Part shown: positions 9,077-17,030 of the stretch, piece after piece
How the letters are laid out: each line of letters opens with the position of its first letter
How positions within the stretch are numbered: the first letter of the stretch is position 1
Assembly: GCF_005943945.1 (NCBI RefSeq)
Contig: NZ_CP040710.1
Location: 879,001 to 943,000 of the forward strand
Source of the DNA: Aggregatimonas sangjinii
GTDB taxonomy: Bacteria; Bacteroidota; Bacteroidia; Flavobacteriales; Flavobacteriaceae
Length of the DNA: 64,000 nucleotides
Direction: 5' to 3'
The notes under the pieces: model-generated
Databases searched by the model: none
Told to the model about the DNA's origin: nothing
What the model saw: the letters and a program-made list of their open reading frames with translations, nothing else
Translations under genes and position numbers: made by a program

Positions 9077-9945
9077 GTAAGTACTTGCATTAACTGTTTT
9101 CGATATTTTGATGGACTCTCGCCCGTAAACGCCTTGAACGATTTGTTGAAATGTGAAAAGTTATTGAATCCACATTCAAAACAGACCTCGGTAATGCTCA
9201 TGGGTTGCTCGGCCAGCAATTTAGAGGCATGTACCAAACGATATTCGTTTACAAACTGGGTAAAAGTCTTATTCGTGATTTTTTTGAAATAGCGACAAAA
9301 AGAAGGTATGGTCATACTGACCAGATCGGCAATTTCGTGCAATGTAATTTCTTCCTTGAAATTGGTCTTTACATGATTGAACACTATGTTGATACGGTCG
9401 TTATCCTTTACGTCGGCCGCCATTGAAAAGCCTTCGGCATTCAAGATTCGAAACTCTTCGGTAGTACTCAGACCGTTCAAAACATCTAAGATGGTCAATA
9501 AGCGCTCAAAATTCGTCTGCCCTTCCAATGCTTCCATCTTGGCACCCAGGGCCGCTTTTGTTTCTCCATAGAAAACAACACCGGCTTTTGAGATTTCGAA
9601 GAGGTTCTGTATTTTTTTCATTTCAGGGATATTGAAAAAATCGTTTCCCAAGAAATCCGTTTTCATCTGTACCACCGTTTCGTTGCTGTTGCCGGTCAGG
9701 ATATCGGTAAAGCCACAATGCGGAAGGTTGCTGCCAATAAGGATTAGGGTACCATTGGTATAATAGGATAGATTACTGCCGATTTGACGTTTTCCTGAAC
9801 CCCCGTTAACATATACAAGTTCAATTTCGGGATGGTAGTGCCAAATATTATCCTTATTCAGTCTGCTCTTATCAAAACGCTGATAAGTGAATGAATTTCC
9901 AAAACTTGGGGCTATGGCTTCGTATCGGGGTTTTTGAAGTATCAC
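9073..9945 (-). CDS. AraC-family transcriptional regulator with cupin sensor domain
   Basis: 290 residues. The N-terminal half is a cupin-like ligand domain (WHYHPEIELVYVNGGSG followed by GTLILIGSNLPHCGF). The C-terminal half carries the two helix-turn-helix motifs of AraC regulators: residues about 185-280, with LHEIADLVSMTIPSFCRYFK and the signature ITEVCFECGFNNFSHFNKSF ending in TGESPSKYR. Such proteins usually activate nearby genes in response to a small ligand. The gene overlaps alkB by 4 bp and is first in the operon. The ligand and targets are unknown. Confidence 0.93.
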   Translation of the reverse strand: MILQKPRYEAIAPSFGNSFTYQRFDKSRLNKDNIWHYHPEIELVYVNGGSGKRQIGSNLSYYTNGTLILIGSNLPHCGFTDILTGNSNETVVQMKTDFLGNDFFNIPEMKKIQNLFEISKAGVVFYGETKAALGAKMEALEGQTNFERLLTILDVLNGLSTTEEFRILNAEGFSMAADVKDNDRINIVFNHVKTNFKEEITLHEIADLVSMTIPSFCRYFKKITNKTFTQFVNEYRLVHASKLLAEQPMSITEVCFECGFNNFSHFNKSFKAFTGESPSKYRKQLMQVLT

Positions 9946-10177
9946 GGTCTTATTTTTAAAGTAAAATTACTTCTCCTTAGTCGACTAAATCTCTGTAAAA
10001 TTACCTAAAATATGTTCTAAATTACCCTTTTAACCAAAATTAATCTTTCATCATGGTAAAATAGAATATAAATATGAAAAACCTGTCGTAGTGTAGCGGC
10101 TGAAGTGATGCTAAGTTTGTACCGTACTAATTTATTAATCACCCTACCTTTTTTTACTAGGGATAAAAGTAAGAGTT

Positions 10178-10759
10178 ATGAAAAAAGTAATCAGAACAAT
10201 CGCAGCAGCAGCACTACTATTCGCAACCACTACGGTAATGGCAAAAGAGCCAACATTGGAAACCGTTGGAAACTCTAAAAGTATCATTTTAGAATGGAAT
10301 GCCCATTTATCGGATGCTTCGTTAAAAATATATGACGCCAACGGAATAATCATACATTCAGATAATTTAAAAAACGCGGATGAATATGCCAAAAGATTTG
10401 ATTTGACTCCACTTGTGGAAGGGGCATACTTTCTAAAAATCGAAAATAGGGCAAAAGAGTTGGTGTATTCGCTCAGTGTGAACAAGAATAATATCACGAT
10501 TCTCGGGATGGCCGAAAATTTTAAACCGGGTTACAGAGAGAAGGAGGGGCGTGTTTATCTGAATTTCTTAAACCGTGATTTGAAAAAAGTCGAAGTAAGC
10601 GTTACCGATTCCTTGGGTAATGTCCTTTTTAAAGAAGTTTTTAACGATAAATTGGTAGTTGAAAAGGCTTTTAACTTTAAGGGGGCTTACGAAGGTGATT
10701 ACACCATAGCCGTAAATGATGGAACGAAGACGTTTTACGAAACAGTATCGATAAAATAG
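10178..10759 (+). CDS. Secreted protein of unknown function (193 aa)
   Basis: A signal peptide (MKKVIRTIAAAALLFATTTVMA) is followed by two beta-rich repeats of the kind seen in T9SS C-terminal sorting domains: LKIYDANGIIIHS with EGAYFLKIENRAKELVYSLSV, and VSVTDSLGNVLFKEVF with GAYEGDYTIAVNDG. A function is not recognised; small proteins built only from such Ig-like strands are frequent in Flavobacteriaceae. The 230 bp upstream (9946-10177) are AT-rich and contain the start regions of this gene and of the divergent AraC operon. A bidirectional terminator follows. Confidence 0.75.
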   Translation: MKKVIRTIAAAALLFATTTVMAKEPTLETVGNSKSIILEWNAHLSDASLKIYDANGIIIHSDNLKNADEYAKRFDLTPLVEGAYFLKIENRAKELVYSLSVNKNNITILGMAENFKPGYREKEGRVYLNFLNRDLKKVEVSVTDSLGNVLFKEVFNDKLVVEKAFNFKGAYEGDYTIAVNDGTKTFYETVSIK

Positions 10760-10778
10760 TTTAAGTTGAGTTGAGCGT

Positions 10779-10833
10779 AACCCCAAAGATTCTGCCCACT
10801 ACGGCAATCTAGATTCTTTGGGGTTTCTTTTTT
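10779..10833. terminator. Intrinsic terminator between convergent genes
   Basis: Perfect 11-bp stem AACCCCAAAGA / TCTTTGGGGTT (10779-10789 and 10815-10825) followed by a T-rich run. It lies between the secreted-protein gene ending at 10759 and the DoxX-like gene ending at 10836, and can serve both. Confidence 0.8.
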
Positions 10834-10835
10834 GT

Positions 10836-11195
10836 CTAATACCGAAGATACCAAAAGGCCCAGAGCATGAGACCGAATTGTAACGGGATTCGGGATACCA
10901 GCATCCATTTTGAAAGACCCATCGAAGCTCTTTCGTCAAAAAGCATATGAAAGTGAACCGGTAAAAAGAAGGTGAGCATGGCTATGATGCAATAAATGGC
11001 AAGATTTTTAGTCACCGCAAAACACAGGGCAATCCCAAGAACGATTTCCAGAATTCCGCTTATCGTCACCAAAAACTTGTGGCCGGGCAGATAGCTAGGC
11101 AGGATACGCATATACATTTTCGGCCTTACGAAGTGCATAATACCAGCACCTATGTAGACTAGAGCCATGAGATAAAGATGCCAAGGATAGTTCAT
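10836..11195 (-). CDS. DoxX-like small membrane protein
   Basis: 119 residues with four predicted membrane helices (MALVYIGAGIMHFVRP, ISGILEIVLGIALCF, AIYCIIAMLTFFLPVHFHML, IPLQFGLMLWAFWYL). The size, the first-helix GxMHF motif and the Gly-Glu segment in helix 2 fit DoxX/MauE-type integral membrane proteins. Their function in flavobacteria is not defined. Its start overlaps the stop of the MOSC gene by 4 bp, so the two genes form a coupled pair. Confidence 0.72.
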   Translation of the reverse strand: MNYPWHLYLMALVYIGAGIMHFVRPKMYMRILPSYLPGHKFLVTISGILEIVLGIALCFAVTKNLAIYCIIAMLTFFLPVHFHMLFDERASMGLSKWMLVSRIPLQFGLMLWAFWYLRY

Positions 11196-11827
11196 TTAAG
11201 CAATTTTTTAAGGCGTTCGCGCTTGTACTCGGGGACTGAGGAGTTACTTAAAATCAGTTTTAGCAGCTCTTTATCTTTCTTCCGCTGAAAGAGAAAATCG
11301 TAAAATTGTTTTACGGTCAACGGGTTGTCGGATTGTTTTTGCAATTGCATTCGATCACCTGTGCTGACGGTACCCTCTTTCAAAATACGCACATAGGTAC
11401 CTGGAAAACCATGGTCTATGAACCGCTTCAAGATCGCTTGATCATTAAAGCGGACCCCAAGCTTGTAGCATGGTTCGCGGGGTTGCGAAACTTGTACCAG
11501 TGCCGACCCTATTTTATAAGTATCGCCAATTCGCAGCTCGGACTCATCCAAACCGCTAACGGTGAGGTTCTCTCCGAACATTCCCCAATTCCATTTCAAG
11601 TGGGGATATAATTTTTTCCAATAGGGGTATTGTTCCGCTGAAAAAAGATAACAGGCCTTGTTGGTGCCAGCGTGATGCTTTCGATCTATAACAGTATCAT
11701 TTTTAACATCGGTTTGACCAAGAAAGATGCTTTCCGCAACAGGATATTTGAATATGCCCGTCTGTTCCTTTTTTCCGTTCCAGACAAAGGATGTGGGTTT
11801 GCTGAGGTTGGTCGATAGTATTTGCAT
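11192..11827 (-). CDS. MOSC domain protein (YiiM-like)
   Basis: 211 residues. The MOSC core is visible from about residue 20 to 150: DRKHHAGTNKACYLFSAEQYPYW, NWGMFGENLTVSGLDES and the conserved Cys in QPREPCYKLGVRF. MOSC domains occur in molybdenum-cofactor sulfurases and in Moco-dependent enzymes such as YiiM, which reduce N-hydroxylated compounds. The C-terminal part (VKQFYDFLFQRKK) resembles the 3-alpha domain of YiiM. The gene lies upstream of and overlaps the DoxX-like gene. Confidence 0.88.
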   Translation of the reverse strand: MQILSTNLSKPTSFVWNGKKEQTGIFKYPVAESIFLGQTDVKNDTVIDRKHHAGTNKACYLFSAEQYPYWKKLYPHLKWNWGMFGENLTVSGLDESELRIGDTYKIGSALVQVSQPREPCYKLGVRFNDQAILKRFIDHGFPGTYVRILKEGTVSTGDRMQLQKQSDNPLTVKQFYDFLFQRKKDKELLKLILSNSSVPEYKRERLKKLLK

Positions 11828-11905
11828 ACCCTAAAGATAGAAAACAGTATGCTACCAACATAAAGTCAATAATTTTTGATACGGAGAACTCAAGACGGGT
11901 TCACA

Positions 11906-12322
11906 TTATTGCTGAATGTCTCGCTTTTCTGAATCGGTAAAATTCGAAAGGTTTTTATATTCCGTTATTATAGCCTTTATGGTAGTGGGGCCAATATTTT
12001 GTAAGTCACGTATAACAGCGAGACCATTGACTTTCCAAATTGAAATATCACCTTTCTTTACTCTTAGCAGGGTAATCTGACCATTGCCATTTCGGGAAAT
12101 GACCATGCCCTCTGCCAAACAGGTTGCCGAATACGTGTATTTTTGCTTTATAAAAGGTATTCGTTCAAATGGGGACAACACCAATTCCGAAACTTTTAGA
12201 GCATCATTTTCAAAAAGACAGGTGCCCAAACTGTCACTGATATTCTTTTGCTGCAACTCGGCTAATTTGTCTTCGCTCCAAGATTCGAAATTCCCTTTCG
12301 GGCTCAACTCGGTATATTCCAT
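11906..12322 (-). CDS. Hypothetical protein (138 aa), possibly cupin-like
   Basis: 138 residues, no signal peptide or membrane segment. A central stretch (LKVSELVLSPFERIPFIKQK with GQITLLRVKKGDISIWKV) has the strand pattern of a small cupin barrel, but the metal-binding histidines of functional cupins are missing. I do not recognise the family. It is followed by the MOSC/DoxX pair on the same strand after 78 bp; upstream lies the 1-kb gene-poor stretch. Confidence 0.6.
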   Translation of the reverse strand: MEYTELSPKGNFESWSEDKLAELQQKNISDSLGTCLFENDALKVSELVLSPFERIPFIKQKYTYSATCLAEGMVISRNGNGQITLLRVKKGDISIWKVNGLAVIRDLQNIGPTTIKAIITEYKNLSNFTDSEKRDIQQ

Positions 12323-12582
12323 ATAATTTCTTTAAGATTTCTCTGGTTCAAAACAAGCCAGTTTGACCGATGTGGGGTACGGTCTAATTTGAACAAAAAA
12401 GTCGTATTTAATGAACGTCGGGAAACATCCTCAAACTGATGTAGCACAAAAAAACGACAGGGGAAGTGAAGGATTGATATTTTTTTCTTACAAATATTGT
12501 TGATTTATCTTGGTAAACAAAATTTTATTTTAATAATAGGTAGCAGCAAACGATTTATGGGCGAAATCTATAGTGCGATACT

Positions 12583-13070
12583 GTGAAATTTAGGAAAACC
12601 GTGCAAATTCTTTTAGGAGCCGTGGGTTTCTTTGTATTTGGCGGGAAGTAGTTGCGGTGAATATTTCAAATCCGGTGTAGAACGCTTTTTTACTACGAAA
12701 AGCTGCTCCGGTACCCCTACATTCCATACTATGTCGATGTAGTACTTGGTATTTTTGTTGATTTACGGCCTTTTCGGTACGAAGGCGATTGATATAACAA
12801 TGGGAGTTTGATTTGTGAACTGTGTTGCTAGTGCCGGAGATATTTCTATCGAGAATTTCAAGCTTTTAAAACAGGTCGCTGATAATACACTCATTAAGTG
12901 AAATGGCCCTTTAATTCTTGCTGAAAATATCAATTTATAGTTTGTGCTTTCGACAACATTCGTGGATTGCGGATAGGAAATGATGCTTAAGACCACTGGA
13001 TGAGGTAGTAGTTTTAATCATAATTCTTCAATAATCGAAAGACTTTTGTAACCCTACGCTGCAATAATTC
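12583..13070 (+). pseudogene. Possible decayed lipoprotein gene
   Basis: From a GTG at 12583 the + strand reads a lipoprotein-like signal peptide (VKFRKTVQILLGAVGFFVFGG). A change of frame at about 12645 continues it with a lipobox-like GSSCGEYF and then about 140 codons of protein-like sequence (VERFFTTKSC, GDISIENFKLLKQVADNTLI, NGPLILAENINL) broken by about six in-frame TAG/TGA codons. This is what a degraded gene for a secreted lipoprotein would look like. No intact copy is present in the window. The rest of the 12323-13369 gap, including the end from 13070, shows nothing convincing on either strand. Confidence 0.35.
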
Positions 13071-13369
13071 TAAGTTTTTGATTGGAAAGTGCAATCGATA
13101 TGTGAGGACAAGCAAAAAATAGCTCTGAAATAAGAACAGGGATGCTTATTCATATTATTCGTCGCAATTTTTAGTGATATAAATGGTACAGAAAGATATG
13201 AGTAGGAGAACGGGAAACATCAGGAAATCATATCGAGCGATATCTGATAAATTTGCTGGAGTTCATTAACATTTTGATTTCCAAAATGTAACAATTGACC
13301 ATTTTCCCCCTATTTTGAACCAATCTTTTTCCGTTTCTATCAAGAGGTGAATGGCAATACAAATCATGA

Positions 13370-14095
13370 TTATTTCATATAGTACGGAGTTCGTTTCATG
13401 AGGTAGTTCAAGGCCGTAATATAATTATTCCGTGTGGTAGCCAAGAACGGACGTCTGGTCACATCAACGACCTTCTTGCCATCTTTATCATATATTCTAA
13501 AGAGCACCTTGGTATCGAACTCGTCTGTAGAGGTAGTGTAGTCGCTTGAATACACCTTACCTTTTTTCTTTTTTGAATCTACTTTTACCGTGGTCGAACC
13601 GTAGGAGTTTGAGGTAGTGCTACGGTAGTCAACGGTTATTTTTCCGCTTACCAAGACGCCCACCCCCAGTATTTCGGCAATTTCACTCATTTCAAAATCC
13701 TGATACTGTTCCGGGTCGGTAATGCCGGCTGCACGCAACCTACGCTGTGTAGTCTCGGGATTTTGATAGTCAATAGTATTACGTTCTGGTTTGCGCATGA
13801 GGTTTTGGTAATAAAACTCCTGTGCCTCTATGCCTTCCTGCTTGGCAACCTCACCATCGAATACGAATGCAAAAGGAAGAACGGCCCCGAGCTTCTCGTT
13901 CATCGGGGGATATTCGTATTCCGTACTTTGTAAGGTTGTATCGGAAGCCGAAAAAACCTGCTCACGTCCGTTTTGAAAGACTATTTTTGCGATTTCGGTT
14001 TTTTCGATGACATTCTCGAGCGTTTCGCCCGAAAAAGAATAGGTGATCGTATTGGGTTCAACTTTTTTGATGGTCACCTCATTGGATGTCCCCAT
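13370..14095 (-). CDS. Secreted protein of unknown function, separated from its signal peptide by a frameshift
   Basis: 241 codons from the first ATG in this frame. The N-terminal 60 residues (EVTIKKVEPNTITYSFSGETLENV, then IAKIVFQNGREQVFS) match the pattern of flavobacterial secreted proteins that begin with a strand-rich domain after the signal peptide. The middle is a variable region (ILGVGVLVSGKITVDYRS) and the end a DUF-like domain with IYDKDGKKVVDVTRRPF. No function is recognised. The frame has a stop two codons before this ATG, and a good signal peptide lies just upstream in another frame (14079-14177). Deleting one G of a GGGG run would join them. The protein as annotated would be cytosolic and probably non-functional. 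Confidence 0.65.
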   Translation of the reverse strand: MGTSNEVTIKKVEPNTITYSFSGETLENVIEKTEIAKIVFQNGREQVFSASDTTLQSTEYEYPPMNEKLGAVLPFAFVFDGEVAKQEGIEAQEFYYQNLMRKPERNTIDYQNPETTQRRLRAAGITDPEQYQDFEMSEIAEILGVGVLVSGKITVDYRSTTSNSYGSTTVKVDSKKKKGKVYSSDYTTSTDEFDTKVLFRIYDKDGKKVVDVTRRPFLATTRNNYITALNYLMKRTPYYMK

Positions 14096-14177
14096 TGGTT
14101 AAAAACAATTTGTCTTGTGCGTACAGAGGGGAACCGGCTATTAGAAATAGCCCCAAAATAAGAAAGTAACATTTCAT
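14079..14177 (-). pseudogene. Orphan signal peptide, 5' fragment of the frameshifted gene
   Basis: ATG at 14177 (or 14186) reads MKCYFLILGLFLIAGSPLYA, a typical signal peptide with an AXA-like cleavage site, then QDKLFLTNGDIQ and a TGA at 14079-14081. Removing one base from the four-C run at 14090-14093 (+ strand) continues the reading as LFLTNG-TSNEVTIKKV, exactly the strand pattern expected. It is therefore the missing 5' end of the gene at 13370-14095. Confidence 0.7.
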
Positions 14178-14350
14178 GGGATACATGTTTTTTTAATAGT
14201 CCTAAGCTAACACACGCATTTTAGTTTTAAAATACCTGATTTCCAGTATTTTTTAAGACTTACACGAATTTTTTTAGGAATCGGGGCAGGTATCTCCAAT
14301 CCGTCCAGAAATTATGGCCATGACCTATTGGGGCTTAAAGGGTATTGCTT

Positions 14351-14383
14351 AAATAAAAACCGCTCCAACAAAGTAGAGCGGTT
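14351..14383 (-). terminator. Intrinsic-terminator-like hairpin downstream of htpG (distal)
   Basis: Perfect stem AACCGCTC / GAGCGGTT (14358-14365 and 14376-14383). In minus orientation it is followed by a U-rich run (complement of the A-rich 14351-14359). It has the same stem core as the proximal terminator at 14565. Confidence 0.6.
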
Positions 14384-14564
14384 ACTATAGCTATAGTTAA
14401 TGGTTACTTGATTACACAAGTAGGTGAAAGATACAATCACTTTTGAGATTAGACCATACCTGAAAACCAGTAGTTTTAGCTGATAATGGGGTTGAATGCA
14501 TATGGGTTTCTATATTTCCAGGGGCGGACAAGCTGAACTGGGCTTTGTTTAGCGGCTAGTTCCA

Positions 14565-14604
14565 TTAAAAAAACCGCTTTAGTCAGAAAACTAAGAGCGG
14601 TTTT
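14565..14604 (-). terminator. Intrinsic terminator of htpG (proximal)
   Basis: Stem AAAACCGCT / AGCGGTTTT (14570-14578 and 14596-14604) with an extended inner stem and, in minus orientation, a run of seven U. It lies 38 bp past the htpG stop. The remaining 14187-14641 gap contains this and the second hairpin at 14351 and no gene that I can support. Confidence 0.8.
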
Positions 14605-14641
14605 GAAGTTGATATCGCCAAGTGAAAGCTATAGATAAGGT

Positions 14642-16528
14642 CTACTTCACCATTTCGTAACTACGTTTGATGAATTTGGTCAATTCCTCACCTTTAAGCA
14701 GCCCTTTTGACAGTCGCGCCAGATCTAACGATTGGTTGATCAATCGCTCTTTCTTTTTGGCGGTCTTGGTATTCAGGATTTCGTTCACCAATTCGTGATT
14801 GGTGTTGACGACAAGATTGTACATTTCGGGCATATTTCCCATCCCGAACATGCCCCCGCCACCGGTTTGTTGCATTTCTTTCATCCGGCGCATAAATTCC
14901 GGTTCAGTAATGATAAAGGGCGACGCATCGCTATCCATGGCTTCCAATTGTACGGTATAGCTTTTATTTGTAATGGTTTCCTCTAAGTCTGTCTTTAGCT
15001 TTTCCTTTTCTTCGTCGGATAGTTTAGAGATGACCGTATCCTCTTTTTTAATAAGATTATCAATATGGTCGGCATCTACGCGAACGAATGAAACCTTCTC
15101 TTTTGAAGTTTCCAACTTTTGCATGAGATGCGAAATAATAGGGGAGTCCATCAGCAATACCTCATAACCTTTGGCCTTGGCGGCTTCGATATAACTATGC
15201 TGCGCCTCTTTATCGGATGCATACAGCAGTACCAGCTTTTCGTCTTTGTCGGTCTGCGTGTTCTTCGTTTTTTCATGAAGTTCCTCAAAAGTGTAAAAAC
15301 TACCATCAACGGTAGGGTAGAGGGCGAACTTATCGGCTTTCTCAAAGAACTTCTCCTCGGACAACATTCCGTACTCGATTACAATTTTTATATCGTTCCA
15401 TTTCGCTTCAAAATCTTCCCTATTGTTTTTGAAAAGGGAATTTAACTTATCGGCAACCTTTCTGGTGATATAGGACGATATTTTTTTCACCGCCCCGTCT
15501 GCCTGCAAATACGAACGCGAAACGTTCAATGGAATATCAGGAGAATCGATTACTCCTCGGAGCATCGTTAAAAATTCCGGTACGATACCTTCTACATTAT
15601 CCGTAACGAATACTTGATTTTGATAGAGTTGAATCCTATCTTTCTGAATGTTCAGGTCCTGTGTCATTTTTGGGAAATACAGAATCCCTGTCAGGTTAAA
15701 AGGATAATCTACATTCAAGTGAATATGGAATAACGGCTCCTCGAACTGCATGGGGTAGAGCTCTCGGTAAAACCCTTTATAATCCTCGTCGTTGAGGTCG
15801 GCAGGCTGTTTAGTCCAAGCAGGCTCGGGATTGTTCACGATATTGTCTACCTCTTGCGTGGGTGCAGGATCGTCTTCTTTCGCATCTTCCGGTTTGGGCA
15901 AGGTTTCCGTACGCATACCGAATTTAATCGGTATCGGCATGAACTTATTGTATTTGTTCAAAAGTTCGGTAATGCGGTTATCTTCCAAAAATTCGGTGGA
16001 ATCGTCGGCGATATGCAGAATGATTTCTGTGCCTCTATCGGTCTTCTTGGCTTTTTTCAGGTCGAAATTCGGCGAACCGTCACATGACCAATGAACCGCT
16101 GGGGCGTCGGTGTAACTTTTTGAAATAATCTCGACCTTGTCGGCTACCATAAAGGCGGAATAGAATCCTAGGCCAAAGTGACCTATGATACCAGTATCCT
16201 TGGCACCATCTTCATATTTGTTCAAAAACTCTTCGGCGCCCGAAAAAGCGACTTGATTGATGTATTTTTTTACTTCTTCCTCGGTCATTCCGATACCCTG
16301 GTCGATAATATGAAGTTTCTTTCCTTTCTTATCTACCTTGATTTCTATGATAGGGTTGCCGTATTCGACTTTTGCCTCCCCAATAGCTGCCAAATGCTTC
16401 AGTTTTAGCGTTGCATCAGTGGCATTCGAAATAAGTTCCCTGAGGAAAATCTCATGGTCGCTGTACAGAAATTTTTTAATCAGCGGAAAAATATTTTCTA
16501 CCGATACGTTGATTTTACCTTTTGACAT
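14642..16528 (-). CDS. htpG: Molecular chaperone HtpG (Hsp90)
   Basis: 628 residues, the normal length of bacterial Hsp90, an ATP-dependent cytosolic chaperone. The ATP-binding GHKL motifs are present in order: ELISNATDATLKLK (N-box Asn), IIDQGIGMTEEE (Asp with Gly-Met), and GHFGLGFYSAFMV. The middle domain follows (ILYFPKMTQDLNIQKDRIQLYQNQVFV with the catalytic Arg in NVSRSYLQADG). The C-terminal dimerisation domain ends the protein. A flavobacterial acidic insertion (TLPKPEDAKEDDPAP) sits at the end of the N-domain. Two hairpin terminators follow the gene. Confidence 0.97.
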   Translation of the reverse strand: MSKGKINVSVENIFPLIKKFLYSDHEIFLRELISNATDATLKLKHLAAIGEAKVEYGNPIIEIKVDKKGKKLHIIDQGIGMTEEEVKKYINQVAFSGAEEFLNKYEDGAKDTGIIGHFGLGFYSAFMVADKVEIISKSYTDAPAVHWSCDGSPNFDLKKAKKTDRGTEIILHIADDSTEFLEDNRITELLNKYNKFMPIPIKFGMRTETLPKPEDAKEDDPAPTQEVDNIVNNPEPAWTKQPADLNDEDYKGFYRELYPMQFEEPLFHIHLNVDYPFNLTGILYFPKMTQDLNIQKDRIQLYQNQVFVTDNVEGIVPEFLTMLRGVIDSPDIPLNVSRSYLQADGAVKKISSYITRKVADKLNSLFKNNREDFEAKWNDIKIVIEYGMLSEEKFFEKADKFALYPTVDGSFYTFEELHEKTKNTQTDKDEKLVLLYASDKEAQHSYIEAAKAKGYEVLLMDSPIISHLMQKLETSKEKVSFVRVDADHIDNLIKKEDTVISKLSDEEKEKLKTDLEETITNKSYTVQLEAMDSDASPFIITEPEFMRRMKEMQQTGGGGMFGMGNMPEMYNLVVNTNHELVNEILNTKTAKKKERLINQSLDLARLSKGLLKGEELTKFIKRSYEMVK

Positions 16529-16790
16529 AAATGTTGATTTTATTTTTTAGTTCCGCCGCTATTGCAGTAGCGAAAATAGTTTTGATGATAGCCTTCTAGA
16601 CTATAGCGATGATTCCGTTCCAATTTTTTCAATCCGAAAACGGAGTGCCTGCGCGATTCTACAGTAGTCAAAAAAAATACCATTCTAGGATTGAATGACA
16701 AACTGACACTTTAAATACGGACATATTGAATAATATGGCCCCATGGCAGTAGGATAATACCGCCGTAGCGATTGTAAAATAAGGCAGTTT

Positions 16791-16824
16791 AAAAGTTTAA
16801 CAAATTATTTTGTTTAATTTTTGC
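16791..16824 (+). promoter_or_regulatory. AT-rich motif shared with the fasciclin promoter region
   Basis: Contains AAAAGTTTAACAAA (16791-16804) and TTTTGTTTAATT (16808-16819). The same 14-mer and 12-mer occur again, in swapped order, at 48172-48206 upstream of the four-domain fasciclin gene. They lie directly upstream of the TAnnTTTG promoter at 16846. A common regulator is inferred, not shown. Confidence 0.4.
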
Positions 16825-16853
16825 ATGAAAAGGTTAAACGTTATGTATCTTTG
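16821..16853 (+). promoter_or_regulatory. Bacteroidota-type promoter for the 16.86-kb transcript
   Basis: A -7 box TATCTTTG (16846-16853) matches TAnnTTTG, with a -33 TTG (16821-16823) at a 22-nt spacing, within the range described for Flavobacterium. It would start transcription near 16859. Confidence 0.55.
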
Positions 16854-16858
16854 AGTAA

Positions 16859-16950
16859 TCAATGAGAAAATTGCTATGAAAAAGATTTTACATTGATTAT
16901 TTATTGGTTAGGTTGTTTGAAAACGTGTCTCCCCCCGGGGGCACGTTTTT
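16859..16950 (+). ncRNA. Candidate ~90-nt small RNA or attenuated leader
   Basis: Between the promoter (TATCTTTG at 16846) and a hairpin at 16920-16949 lies a sequence with no usable gene except a six-codon reading frame, MKKILH (16876-16896). The hairpin has stem AAAACGTG / CACGTTTT plus a C-run facing a G-run, and ends in T5, a strong intrinsic terminator. The product would be either a free RNA or the terminated leader of the TetR gene that begins at 17031. The rest of the 16529-17030 gap is AT-rich non-coding sequence. Confidence 0.4.
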
Positions 16951-17030
16951 GTTAAATGGATAGTTTGGCAATCACTTAACAAAAGCCCAAGTCATTTACG
17001 CCTAACTTTATACTTCAAAATAGTTTCATT

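Noticed and set aside
12763-12996. 77-aa minus-strand frame in the gene-poor region
   Set aside because: No signal peptide, domain or start context; it is opposite the decayed lipoprotein reading, which has better protein-like features.
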